The notes under the pieces were generated by a model, which worked only from the letters and a program-made list of their open reading frames with translations, did no database searches and was not told the DNA's origin. Of a DNA stretch of 64,000 nucleotides, positions 10,624-18,910 are shown piece after piece (within the stretch, counting starts at the first letter, position 1; each line of letters starts with the position of its first letter). The position numbers and the translations under genes are program-made. Location of the stretch: contig QFQY01000007.1 in NCBI GenBank assembly GCA_003248805.1, forward strand, positions 1 to 64,000, in the 5' to 3' direction. This DNA is from Chelatococcus sp. (GTDB taxonomy: Bacteria > Pseudomonadota > Alphaproteobacteria > Rhizobiales > Beijerinckiaceae).

Positions 10624-11400
10624 ATGACCGGAACCCAGCCGCTCCATCACGCCGCCGCGCAGGGCTTCGCGGCCGGGGCCGACAGCTATGTCCGCGGCCG
10701 CCCGGACTATCCGGCGGAGGTCGACGGCTGGCTCGGCGAGACGATCGGGCTAGGGCCCGGCCGGCGCGTGGTCGATCTCGGCGCCGGCACCGGCAAGTTC
10801 ACCGCCCGACTCGCCGACACGGGCGCCGAGGTGCTCGCCATCGAGCCCGTCGACGCGATGCGGGCGAAGCTGCGCGAGGCGCTGCCGCATGTCCACGCGA
10901 TGGCCGGAGCCGCCGAGGCGATGCCGCTGCCCGACGAGAGCGTGGACGCGGTCGTCTGCGCGCAATCCTTCCACTGGTTCGCCCATGCGGCGGCGCTGAC
11001 GGAAATCCGTCGGGTGCTGAAGCCCGGCGGCCGGCTCGGCCTGATCTGGAACCAGCGCGACGAACGCGTCGACTGGGTCGCGCGGCTCGGCCGCCTCGTC
11101 GGCCGCCATGAGGGCGATGCGCCGCGCGCCCACAAGGGCACATGGCGAGCCGCGTTCCCCGCCACGGGCTTCGGGCCGCTCGAACGCGTCGATTTCGCCC
11201 TGGCCCATTCCGGCCCGGCCGAAGACGTGATCGTCGCGCGCGTGCTCTCGACCAGCTTCGTCGCGGCCCTGCCGCAGGGCGAGAAAGACCGGCTCGTCGC
11301 GGATCTGCACCGGCTGATCGCCGCCGAGCCGGAACTCGCCGGCAAGGCCGTCGTCAACGTTCCCTACACGACCGAGGCCTATTGCGCCCTTCGCCTGTAG
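10624..11400 (+). CDS. Class I SAM-dependent methyltransferase (UbiE/COQ5-like)
   Basis: The 258-residue protein has the SAM-binding motif VVDLGAGTGKFTARLA near residue 50, the acidic loop VLAIEPVDAMRAKL, and AVVCAQSFHWFAHAAALTE followed by RVLKPGGRLGLIWNQRD. This pattern is the methyltransferase_11 family in which a HWF motif is common. The substrate is unknown. I chose the ATG at 10624, whose upstream GGAGGACGACGCC is a good ribosome binding site; a longer frame adds Cys/Arg-rich sequence. It is divergent from leuB. Confidence 0.87.
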   Translation: MTGTQPLHHAAAQGFAAGADSYVRGRPDYPAEVDGWLGETIGLGPGRRVVDLGAGTGKFTARLADTGAEVLAIEPVDAMRAKLREALPHVHAMAGAAEAMPLPDESVDAVVCAQSFHWFAHAAALTEIRRVLKPGGRLGLIWNQRDERVDWVARLGRLVGRHEGDAPRAHKGTWRAAFPATGFGPLERVDFALAHSGPAEDVIVARVLSTSFVAALPQGEKDRLVADLHRLIAAEPELAGKAVVNVPYTTEAYCALRL

Positions 11401-11497
11401 GTGCGGCGACAACCGTAGCCGCACGAAAACGTTCCTTTATTGTTCTCGATTTTCCCGCTAGGGTTGCAAAATCAGCAGCGGCACGATCGAGGGCACC

Positions 11498-12913
11498 ATG
11501 GCGCGCAACATCGTGGTCTTTTCCGACGGCACCGGCCAGCGCGGCGGCGTCCTCTTCGAAGAGCGCCGCAGCAACATCTACAAGCTCTACCGTGCCGCCC
11601 GCTCCGCGCCGGATTCGAGCGTGAGCGCCGCCGACCAGTTCGCCTATTACGACCCTGGCATCGGCACGCTTCCGAGCGGCCTCGGCCCGATCCCCGGCAT
11701 CGCCCGCTGGCTCTACAACCTGGTCTGCCAGGCGACGGGGCTGGGCCTCACCGGCAATATCATCGACTGCTATGCCCAGATCATCCGGCACTGGCGGCCG
11801 GGAGACCGCATCTTCCTGTTCGGCTTCAGCCGCGGCGCCTACACGGCGCGCTGCGTCGCCGCCGTCCTGGCCCATTGCGGCGTCCCGACCCGGATGAAGG
11901 ACGGGTCCCCCCTGCGCCGGGACGAGAAGAGCTGCCGCCGGATCGCACGAGAAGCCGTGACGAAGGTCTACCAGCATGTCAGCTCCAAGAAGGACACAGC
12001 CTATTACAACCAGCGCAAGGCGCTCGCCGCGCGCTTCCGCGCGCAATACGCCTGCGGCGACGCCACGCGGTCGAACGCCTATCCGTATTTCATCGGCGTC
12101 TTCGACACGGTGGCGGCGCTGTCGAACACGGGATCGCTGATCATTTGCGGCGCCATAGGAACGGCGCTCCTGCTGCTTCTCGCGGCCATCGGCACGCTGT
12201 GGGCCGTCCCGTTCTGGCGAACGGCAGGGGCCATCCTCGCCGCGGCGACGGTCCTGGGGCTGGCGGCGCTGGTGAAGACGCATCTGAAGGTGGCCTTCGG
12301 CCTGCCAGGCATCCCCTGGTGGAAGACGCTGCACCTGACGAGCTTCCGCATGCGCTTCTATGACGAGATGCTCGACCTCAATGTCGGCTGGGCCCGCCAT
12401 GCGCTCGCCATCGACGAGCACCGCGCCGATTTCCGCCGCGTGCCCTGGGGCAACACGCGGGAACGGCGCGAGACGCAGGCCGGAGAGCCCGAATGGCTGC
12501 AGCAGATCTGGTTCGCCGGCTGCCACTCCGATATCGGCGGCAGCTATCCGGAATGCGAGTCGCGGCTGTCGGACATCAGCCTCGGCTGGATGATCGAGCA
12601 GGTGAAGGCCCTGCCCGCCCCGCTCCTGCTCGACGAGAGCGTGCTCCGCCTCCACCCGGACCATGCCGGCATCCAGCATGACGAGACCCGCAGCCTCGCC
12701 TTCCGCTTCGCGAAGAGGGCCCTGCGGGAGGTGCCGGAGAACGCCCCGCTGCACGCCAGCGTGATCGCGCGATTCGAGGTCGAGGCCGTGCAGCATCACG
12801 ACCTGGACCAGCCCTATCGCCCGCGCAACCTGCGCGGGCACGAGGCCACGGACTGGGCGTATGGCGCGGGCCGAAAAGAGGAGTCCGCGCCTCGGAGCCT
12901 GCCGATGGGGTGA
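11498..12913 (+). CDS. DUF2235 domain alpha/beta hydrolase with internal membrane segments (Tle1-like)
   Basis: The 471-residue protein begins ARNIVVFSDGTGQRGG and has the nucleophile elbow FLFGFSRGAYTARC with S111, both hallmarks of DUF2235, a family that includes the T6SS phospholipase effectors Tle1. Around residues 207-255 two hydrophobic segments (LIICGAIGTALLLLLAAIG and the next) interrupt the fold. WFAGCHSDIGGSYPE in the C-terminal half likely carries the catalytic Asp/His. No secretion or immunity genes lie beside it, so an effector role is not supported here. It ends in a hairpin. Confidence 0.85.
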   Translation: MARNIVVFSDGTGQRGGVLFEERRSNIYKLYRAARSAPDSSVSAADQFAYYDPGIGTLPSGLGPIPGIARWLYNLVCQATGLGLTGNIIDCYAQIIRHWRPGDRIFLFGFSRGAYTARCVAAVLAHCGVPTRMKDGSPLRRDEKSCRRIAREAVTKVYQHVSSKKDTAYYNQRKALAARFRAQYACGDATRSNAYPYFIGVFDTVAALSNTGSLIICGAIGTALLLLLAAIGTLWAVPFWRTAGAILAAATVLGLAALVKTHLKVAFGLPGIPWWKTLHLTSFRMRFYDEMLDLNVGWARHALAIDEHRADFRRVPWGNTRERRETQAGEPEWLQQIWFAGCHSDIGGSYPECESRLSDISLGWMIEQVKALPAPLLLDESVLRLHPDHAGIQHDETRSLAFRFAKRALREVPENAPLHASVIARFEVEAVQHHDLDQPYRPRNLRGHEATDWAYGAGRKEESAPRSLPMG

Positions 12914-12935
12914 CGGCCCGAGAGATGGCCGTCAC
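12910..12935 (+). terminator. Hairpin terminator after the DUF2235 gene
   Basis: GTGACGGCC and GGCCGTCAC form a perfect 9-bp stem around an 8-base loop, overlapping the stop codon. It lacks a T run, so it may act as a 3' stabiliser rather than an intrinsic terminator. Confidence 0.5.
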
Positions 12936-12969
12936 CGCACCCGGCGGGACGCGCGGCGCGGGATCGAGA

Positions 12970-12996
12970 CTGCCGCGCCCGATGCAGGCGCGGCAG
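12970..12996 (-). terminator. Hairpin downstream of the peptide-binding-protein gene
   Basis: CTGCCGCGCC and GGCGCGGCAG form a perfect 10-bp stem with a 7-base loop, just past the minus-strand stop codon at 13008. There is no clear T run on either strand. Confidence 0.5.
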
Positions 12997-13007
12997 CGTC
13001 CCGGTCG

Positions 13008-14597
13008 TCAGGCCTTCTTTTCCATGTTCCAGAAGAACTGCACCGGCGAGAGCACCATGCCGGTCAGGCTCTTGCGGAAGGCCATGGGCTGCTGAACCAG
13101 GCCGCAGGGCACGTAGGGCACGAAGTCGAAGGCGCGCGTCTCGATCTTCGCCGCGATCTCCTTCTGCTTGGGCTCTTCCGGCGTCGCGATCCACTCGTCG
13201 CGGAGCCCCTCCATCTGCGGGTCCTCCGGCCAGCCGAACCAGGCCGAGCCGCCATTGGCGCGCATCAGCGGATGCAGCGCCGGGTTCAGCGTGTCGGCAC
13301 AGGACCACAGCGTGTGGAACACCGACCAGCCACCCTGGTCCGGCAGGCCGCGATTGGCGCGGCGGCCGATGAAGCTCGCCCAGTCGGTCGCGACCAGCTC
13401 GGAGTTGATGCCGAGCTTCTTGAACAGGTCCTCGGTGATCATGCACTGCTGATAGGCGATCGGCTGGTCGGCCGGGGCCAGCAGCACGACCTTCTCGCCC
13501 TTGTAGCCGGCCTCCTTGAGCATGGCCTTGGCCTTCTCCAGGTTGTTCGGCATCGCCGCCTGGCCGCCGGCGCCGGTCGACATCGGCGAGCCGGGGGTGA
13601 AGAAGGTCTTCGCCTCGCTGTAATACGCCTTGTCGCCGACGACGGCCTCCATGTAGTCGGTCTGGTTGACCGCGGCCATGACGGCCCGGCGGATCGCCGG
13701 GTTGTTGAACGGCGGCTGCATCTGGTTGAAGCGCATCAGCAGGAACAGGCCGAGCGGCACGTTCTCGATGGCGATGTCCTTGTTGCCCTTCAGCATCGGC
13801 AGCAGGTCCACCGGCGGCTGCTCGTACCAGTCGAGCTCGCCCTGCATCAGCGCGCCCGCGGCGGCGGCCGGCTCGGTCAGCGCCAGCCATTCGATGCGGT
13901 TGATCTTGGCGATCTTGCCGCCGGCGGCCCAGGAGGGTGCCTCCTCGCGCGGCTTGTACTTGGCGAAGCGCTCGTAGATCGCGTTCTGGCCGGGCACCCA
14001 CTGCTTGTCCATGAAGCGCCAGGGTCCGGAGCCGACCGGCTCCGTGATGTTCTTCATGTGGTCGGTCATCGCCACGCGCTCGGGCATCACGAAGGGCACG
14101 TTCGAGGACAGCTTGCCCAGCGCCGCCGGCAGCATCGGGAAGGGCTTCTTGAGGCGGATCTTGAACGTCCGCTGATCGACGACGTCATAGCCCTCGACGA
14201 AGGTCGCGAAGGTCTGGCCGAAGGCATCGCGCTTCGACCAGCGCGCGATCGACGCGATGCAGTCCTGCGCCTTGACCGGCTCGTCGTCGTGGAAGAACAG
14301 CCCGTCACGCAGGCGGAAGGTCCAGCTCAGCCCGTCGCTGGCGGTTTCCCAGGCCTCGACCATCTGCGGCTTGATCTGGAAATTCGCATCGGTCGCGAAC
14401 AGGGTATCATATATCAGATAGCCGTGATTGCGGATGACATAGCTCGTCGCGGTGATCGGATCGAGCGAAGGCAGCGGCGTCGAAGGGTTGAACCGCAACG
14501 TTGCGGCCGCGCCCTGCGAAAAGGCACGATTCCCCATGAAAGCCGTGGCGGCGATCGCTCCGGCTCCCTGGAGGACGGTACGACGACGGATCGACAT
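13008..14597 (-). CDS. ABC transporter substrate-binding protein, family 5 (peptide/nickel type)
   Basis: The 529-residue product has a Tat-like leader (MSIRRRTVLQGAGAIAATAF) ending near AFSQG, so it is periplasmic. LRFNPSTPLPSLDPITATSY and then MVEAWETASDGLSWTFRLRDG at residues ~80-100 are the standard family 5 opening. It should bind oligopeptides or similar solutes and hand them to an ABC permease. No permease or ATPase gene is present on either side, so it is an orphan or works with a distant locus. It could be a target of the AbcR-like sRNA, which in relatives silences such mRNAs. RidA is encoded just upstream. Confidence 0.92.
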   Translation of the reverse strand: MSIRRRTVLQGAGAIAATAFMGNRAFSQGAAATLRFNPSTPLPSLDPITATSYVIRNHGYLIYDTLFATDANFQIKPQMVEAWETASDGLSWTFRLRDGLFFHDDEPVKAQDCIASIARWSKRDAFGQTFATFVEGYDVVDQRTFKIRLKKPFPMLPAALGKLSSNVPFVMPERVAMTDHMKNITEPVGSGPWRFMDKQWVPGQNAIYERFAKYKPREEAPSWAAGGKIAKINRIEWLALTEPAAAAGALMQGELDWYEQPPVDLLPMLKGNKDIAIENVPLGLFLLMRFNQMQPPFNNPAIRRAVMAAVNQTDYMEAVVGDKAYYSEAKTFFTPGSPMSTGAGGQAAMPNNLEKAKAMLKEAGYKGEKVVLLAPADQPIAYQQCMITEDLFKKLGINSELVATDWASFIGRRANRGLPDQGGWSVFHTLWSCADTLNPALHPLMRANGGSAWFGWPEDPQMEGLRDEWIATPEEPKQKEIAAKIETRAFDFVPYVPCGLVQQPMAFRKSLTGMVLSPVQFFWNMEKKA

Positions 14598-14692
14598 GGC
14601 TGGTCTCCCTCTTGCGTTGGGGCGGGCGCCCACTCTCAGCCCGCCCAAGCAAGAGATATACCAGACCGCCCGCGCGGACGATACTGCCGGGT

Positions 14693-15082
14693 TCAGTTTT
14701 GCGCGATCCGCGCCGTGACCTCGATCTCGACCTTGATCTCGCGCTTGAGCAGGCCGGCCACGACATACATGCCGGCCGCCGGCCTGATCTCGCGGAAGAC
14801 CTCGCCGCAGACCGCGAGAACGGGCTCGCAATAGCGGCGATCCGTCACGAAGTACTGCGCCCGCGCGACCTGCGCGAGCGAGGAGCCGGCCTCGCTCAGC
14901 ACGGCCTCCAGCGTGCGGAAGATGTTGCGCGCCTGCGCGGCGACATCCTCCGGCAGCTCCATCGTGGCGTAGTCATAGCCCGTCGTCCCGGCGACGAAGA
15001 CGAAATCGCCGTCGACGACCGCGCGCGAATAGCCGAAGGCGGTCTCGAAGGGCGAGCCGGTAGAGATGAGGCGACGGGTCAT
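14693..15082 (-). CDS. RidA family protein lacking the catalytic arginine
   Basis: The 129-residue protein has the YjgF/RidA fold: GYSRAVVDGDFVFVAGTTGY, then QARNIFRTLEAVLSEAGSSL and a final VEIEVTARIAQN. RidA proper deaminates reactive enamines and uses an Arg in the PART motif before the last strand. Here the aligned position is Gly104 (PAAGMYVVAG), so it probably belongs to the non-deaminase Rid subgroups. It is encoded 95 bases upstream of the peptide-binding protein and may share its transcript. Confidence 0.88.
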   Translation of the reverse strand: MTRRLISTGSPFETAFGYSRAVVDGDFVFVAGTTGYDYATMELPEDVAAQARNIFRTLEAVLSEAGSSLAQVARAQYFVTDRRYCEPVLAVCGEVFREIRPAAGMYVVAGLLKREIKVEIEVTARIAQN

Positions 15083-15107
15083 CGGGACTCCGGGGCAAAG
15101 GGCGCGC

Positions 15108-15212
15108 CGTCATTCCCGGGCGGAGCAAAGCGCAGACCCGGGAATCTCTGGCAGGATGAACTCCCCGGAGACTCGACGTCATGAGATGCCCGGGTCAAGC
15201 CCGGGCATGACG
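15108..15212. repeat. Intergenic inverted repeat, family B copy 2 (composite)
   Basis: CGTCATTCCCGGGCGGAGC with ACCCGGGAATCTCTGGCAGG on the left and GGTCAAGCCCGGGCATGACG on the right. The two halves come from related variants of the same repeat. It fills the gap between the transglycosylase and ridA genes. Confidence 0.8.
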
Positions 15213-15220
15213 TCCAGCGG

Positions 15221-16417
15221 TCACACCCGCCCGGCCTTCAGCGCCCTGAGCACCTTCTCGCCCGGCCGGCCGGTCTGCGGCATGCCGAGCCGCGCCTCGA
15301 TCTCCTTGATCGCGCCCCGCGTCATGGAGCCGACGGCGCCGTCCGGCTCGCCGACATTGTAGCCGCGCGCGATCAACAGGCGCTGCAACTCGCGCCGCTG
15401 CTCGCGCGAGAGCGGCAGATCGTCGGTGGGCCACTGCCCCTGCACGCCGGGGCGCCCGCGCAGCCGGTCGGAGAGGAGCGAGATGGCGAGCGCGTAGGAA
15501 TCCGCGCCGTTGTAGCTGTAGGCGGCGTCGTAGTTCTTGAAGACGAGGAAGGCCGGCCCCTCGCGCCCCGCCGGCATCAACAGGCCGGCATTGCCGGAGC
15601 CGGTCAGCGCCGAGCCGTCGAACTTGACGATGCCGCGCGCCGCCCAGGACGAGACCGGCTGCTTCGGGTTGCGCCCGGTCGGACCGGCATAGCCGCCGGG
15701 CACGCGCACCTCGTAGCCCCAGCTCGCGCCCGTGACCCAGCCCGCCTTGTCCATGAAATTGGCGGTCGAATGCAGCGCGTCGGGAATGGAGTCGACGAGA
15801 TCGCGGCGGCCGTCCCCGTCGCCGTCGACCGCGAGCCTGAGATAGGTCGAGGGAATGAACTGGGTGTGGCCGAAGGCGCCCGCCCAGGAGCCGAACAATC
15901 GCTCGGGCCGAACGTCCCCGCGCTGGATGATCTGCAGCGTCGCGATCAGCTCGCCCTTGAAGAAGGCGTTGCGGCGCGGCGCGAGGCAGGCGCCGGTCGA
16001 GAGCGCCTGCACCAGCGGCATCTTGCCCCGCGCCTTGCCGAAATCGCTCTCGACGCCCCAGACGGCGGCGATGGTGTGGCGGTCGACGCCGAAGCGCTGC
16101 TCGGCGGCGGCGAGCGTCGCGGCGTGCTGGCGCATCATCGCGCGCCCCTCGGCGACCTTCTCGTCGTCGACCAGCGTGCCGAGATAGTCCCAGATCGGAG
16201 TCTTGAACTCCGGCTGGTTGTTCATGGCTTCGATGACCTTCATGTCCGGCTCGACGCCGGCCATGGCCCGGTCGAAGGTCGCGCCCGAGACGCCCTTCGC
16301 GGCCGCCTCCGAGCGCAGCCCGGCGACGCAGGACTGGAACCCCGCCTGCGCCGAAGCGGCCGAGGCGGCGAGCAGGAGCGGAAAGGCCAGCGGAAGAGCG
16401 AAATGAAAAGCGCGCAT
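15221..16417 (-). CDS. Lytic murein transglycosylase, MltB type, with peptidoglycan-binding domain
   Basis: This exported enzyme cleaves peptidoglycan to 1,6-anhydromuropeptides. The start at 16417 gives a clean signal peptide (ALPLAFPLLLAASAASAQA) and 398 residues. The SLT_2 domain carries the catalytic glutamate E123 in AVWGVESDFGKARG and the motif FGSWAGAFGHTQFIPSTYL. The C-terminal ~60 residues (REQRRELQRLLIARGYNVGE onward) are a PG_binding_1 domain. A longer start would put ten residues ahead of the signal peptide. No lipobox is seen, so it is likely soluble in the periplasm. Confidence 0.94.
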   Translation of the reverse strand: MRAFHFALPLAFPLLLAASAASAQAGFQSCVAGLRSEAAAKGVSGATFDRAMAGVEPDMKVIEAMNNQPEFKTPIWDYLGTLVDDEKVAEGRAMMRQHAATLAAAEQRFGVDRHTIAAVWGVESDFGKARGKMPLVQALSTGACLAPRRNAFFKGELIATLQIIQRGDVRPERLFGSWAGAFGHTQFIPSTYLRLAVDGDGDGRRDLVDSIPDALHSTANFMDKAGWVTGASWGYEVRVPGGYAGPTGRNPKQPVSSWAARGIVKFDGSALTGSGNAGLLMPAGREGPAFLVFKNYDAAYSYNGADSYALAISLLSDRLRGRPGVQGQWPTDDLPLSREQRRELQRLLIARGYNVGEPDGAVGSMTRGAIKEIEARLGMPQTGRPGEKVLRALKAGRV

Positions 16418-16547
16418 GGTCTCCACCGAATCGCAGGATTGACGCAAAACTACGGCGAGGCCGTTAACGGAGGTTAACCATGCGGATTTCCGGGCCAGCG
16501 GCAGCGAATCCCGCTATGCAGGCTGCTCCTCCTTCAGGGACCGCGAC

Positions 16548-16805
16548 ATGCCGCTGACCGTCGAACTCCTCGGATTTGCCGCCGCCGCGCTGACCAGCCT
16601 GTGCTGGGTGCCACAAGCCTGGAGGACGATCCGCACGCGCGACACCCGCGCGATCTCGCTCTGGACACAGGCTCTGTTCGCCTGCGGCACGGCGCTCTGG
16701 CTCGGCTACGGCCTGCAGATCGCGTCCTGGCCGGTCGTCGTCGCCAACGCGCTGACGCTGATGCTCGTGCTCGTCATCCTCGCGATGAAGCTGCGCTTCG
16801 GCTGA
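16548..16805 (+). CDS. SemiSWEET-family small membrane transporter
   Basis: The 85-residue protein has three membrane helices and the PQ motif in TSLCWVPQAWRTIRTRDTRAIS, with SLWTQALFACGTALWLGYG in helix 2. This is the SemiSWEET/PQ-loop family, which transports sugars or amino acids as homodimers; the substrate cannot be told from sequence. The length is typical. A DUF486 membrane protein is encoded 64 bases downstream, and the two may be co-transcribed. Confidence 0.9.
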   Translation: MPLTVELLGFAAAALTSLCWVPQAWRTIRTRDTRAISLWTQALFACGTALWLGYGLQIASWPVVVANALTLMLVLVILAMKLRFG

Positions 16806-16869
16806 GCCGCATCGCCGGCGCGCCCACGAACCTCGACAAGCCTCCCCGAACGACCGGACCCCGTCACCG

Positions 16870-17226
16870 ATGCCGAGCCTGACCCTCGCCCATATCCTGC
16901 CGATCGCGATGCTGTTCGGCTCGAACGTCTTCATGACCTTCGCCTGGTATGGGCACCTCAGCTACAAGAGCGCCGCCATCTGGATCGCGGTGCTGGCGAG
17001 CTGGGTGATCGCGCTGCCGGAATACTCGCTCGCCGTGCCGGCGAACCGGCTGGGCTCGGCGGTCTATTCGACGGCCGAGCTCAAGACGATGCAGGAGGTC
17101 ATCACGCTGCTCGTCTTCGCCGGCTTCTCGGTGTTCTGGCTGAAGGAGTCGCTGACCTGGAACCATGCGATCGGCTTCGCGCTGATCGCCGCCGGCGCCT
17201 TCTTCATCTTCCACGCCAAGAGCTGA
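16870..17226 (+). CDS. DUF486 family membrane protein (DMT-like)
   Basis: This 118-residue protein has four predicted membrane helices. The block FMTFAWYGHLSYKSAAIWIA and the later WVIALPEYSLAVPANRLG identify DUF486, a family related to the small drug/metabolite exporters. YSTAELKTMQEVITLLVFAGF follows, and the end GFALIAAGAFFIFHAKS is usual. No substrate is known. It follows the SemiSWEET gene closely on the same strand. Confidence 0.92.
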   Translation: MPSLTLAHILPIAMLFGSNVFMTFAWYGHLSYKSAAIWIAVLASWVIALPEYSLAVPANRLGSAVYSTAELKTMQEVITLLVFAGFSVFWLKESLTWNHAIGFALIAAGAFFIFHAKS

Positions 17227-17330
17227 ACGGACCGGGCCGAGCGAATGGGGGACGGGTGGGCGGTGGCCATATTCCCGCCGCGCTTCGGCGGCTATCGCGG
17301 AGCCCCGATGCAAGACCTGATTCGCAAGAC

Positions 17331-17654
17331 ATGTTCCGATGGAGCCTGGCCGTGAAGACCCCGACGCTGATCGCAGCCTGCCTTTGCCTCGGCGCGACGC
17401 AGGCCCTGGCCGGGCCGACATGCAGCCCGAGCGACGCCTCCGCCCAGATCCTGGGCTCGGCGACGCTGGGCGACGTCCACCCCGCCTGGAAGAGCGGCAA
17501 GCATGTCGGCTACGGCTGGTCGCTGCAGGTCAGACGCAACGTCCAGGACGAGGGCGGCGTGACCTATTACGTCGGCGATCTCTACGACACGCATGGCAAG
17601 CTCGCGACGCGCAACGTCTTCGCGGTCGACAACGAATGGGATTGCGGCCCCTGA
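17331..17654 (+). CDS. Small secreted protein of unknown function
   Basis: From the ATG at 17331 the product has 107 residues with a signal peptide (TPTLIAACLCLGATQALAGP). The ~75-residue mature part holds two cysteines and the block KHVGYGWSLQVRRNVQDEGG followed by TYYVGDLYDTHGKLATRN, which suggests a small beta-rich fold. The start is uncertain: an ATG at 17256 would add 25 Arg-rich residues and a GTG at 17352 is also possible. I do not recognise the family. It converges on the sugar dehydrogenase gene. Confidence 0.68.
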   Translation: MFRWSLAVKTPTLIAACLCLGATQALAGPTCSPSDASAQILGSATLGDVHPAWKSGKHVGYGWSLQVRRNVQDEGGVTYYVGDLYDTHGKLATRNVFAVDNEWDCGP

Positions 17655-17687
17655 CGCCGTCCCCCTCCGCATCAGCCGGCCCGGTGC

Positions 17688-18815
17688 TCAGCGCGCCGGC
17701 CGCACGCGCAGGATCTTGCCGTCCTGCGCATCGCTCAGCAGATAGAGGAAACCGTCCGGCCCCTGCCGAACGTCGCGGATGCGCTCGCCCAGACCCGTCA
17801 GCAGGCGCTCCTCGCCCGTCACGGCCTCGCCCTGTGTCGAGAGCCTGACCAGCATCTGGCCGGCGAGCGCGCCGACGAAGAGCGAGTGTCTCCAGGCGGG
17901 CCAGACGGCCCCGGTGTAGAACGCCGCCCCGGACGGCGCGATGGACGGGTCCCAGTAGAACAGCGGCTGCTCCATGCCCGGCTTCGCGGTGCCCTCGCCG
18001 ATCTTCGCGCCGGAATAGTCGATGCCGTAGGTGACGACCGGCCAGCCATAGTTCAGCCCGGCCTTCGGCGTGTTGACCTCGTCGCCGCCGCGTGCGCCGT
18101 GCTCGGCGGTCCAGAGCTGGCCCGTCTCGGGATGCAACGCGGCGCCCTGCACGTTGCGGTGGCCGATCGACCAGATCTCCGGCTGCCAGCCCTCCTTGTT
18201 CGGGTTGCCCGCGGCGCCACCGCCCTCCGGCCGGATGCGCATGATCTTGCCGATATGATTGGCCGGGTTCTGTGCCTCGTCGCGCTGGCCGTAGCGGTCT
18301 CCGACCGTGACGAAGAGCGCACCCGTGCGGTCGAACACCAGCCGCGAGCCGAAATGCATGGTGCTGTTGATCGCCGGAGCCTGACGGAAGATGACGTTCG
18401 CGCCTTCGAGCGCCGTCCCGCGCTCGTTCAGCCGGCCCCGTGCGACGCTGGTGCCGTTGCCGCCGGCACGAGGCTCGGCGAAGGAAAGATAGACGAGGCG
18501 GTTGCGGGCGAAATCCGGATCGAGCGCGACGTCGAGCAGCCCGCCCTGCCCCCGCGCCATCACGTTCGGCAGGCCGGCCAGCGGCGGCGACAGCTTGCCG
18601 TCCGCCCCGGCGATCCGCAGCCGGCCCGGCCGCTCCGTCACCAGCATGCGCCCGTCCGGCAGGAAGGCCAGACCCCAGGGATGTTCGAGCCCGCTCGCCA
18701 CGGTCTCGACGGCGAGTTCGCCCGCGCTGGAGGGAAAGCGCTGCTGGGCGGCGGCGGGCCCGGCCACGGCGTCGACGAACAGCAGCGCTGCTGCGGAAAG
18801 GAACTTGAGGATCAT
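17688..18815 (-). CDS. PQQ-dependent sugar (aldose) dehydrogenase, secreted
   Basis: The 375-residue protein has a signal peptide (LSAAALLFVDAVAGPAAAQQ) and the beta-propeller blocks of soluble quinoprotein glucose dehydrogenases: VASGLEHPWGLAFLPDGRML, GLLDVALDPDFARNRLVYLS, GNPNKEGWQPEIWSIGHRNV and LWTAEHGARGGDEVN. It would oxidise aldose sugars in the periplasm with PQQ and calcium. A GGAGG site lies five bases before the ATG. No PQQ synthesis genes are present in the window. Confidence 0.93.
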   Translation of the reverse strand: MILKFLSAAALLFVDAVAGPAAAQQRFPSSAGELAVETVASGLEHPWGLAFLPDGRMLVTERPGRLRIAGADGKLSPPLAGLPNVMARGQGGLLDVALDPDFARNRLVYLSFAEPRAGGNGTSVARGRLNERGTALEGANVIFRQAPAINSTMHFGSRLVFDRTGALFVTVGDRYGQRDEAQNPANHIGKIMRIRPEGGGAAGNPNKEGWQPEIWSIGHRNVQGAALHPETGQLWTAEHGARGGDEVNTPKAGLNYGWPVVTYGIDYSGAKIGEGTAKPGMEQPLFYWDPSIAPSGAAFYTGAVWPAWRHSLFVGALAGQMLVRLSTQGEAVTGEERLLTGLGERIRDVRQGPDGFLYLLSDAQDGKILRVRPAR

Positions 18816-18910
18816 GGGGCCTCCGCGCGGTTCGCATCAGGAACCGGCGTCGCCTCATCCGGTTCGGCTCACAAGGCCGGAACCGTTCACAATCCCGTTT
18901 GGGCCGGGCT

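Noticed and set aside
11498..12913. T6SS effector locus
   Set aside because: The DUF2235 domain suggests it, but no VgrG, PAAR, Hcp, adaptor or immunity gene is adjacent.
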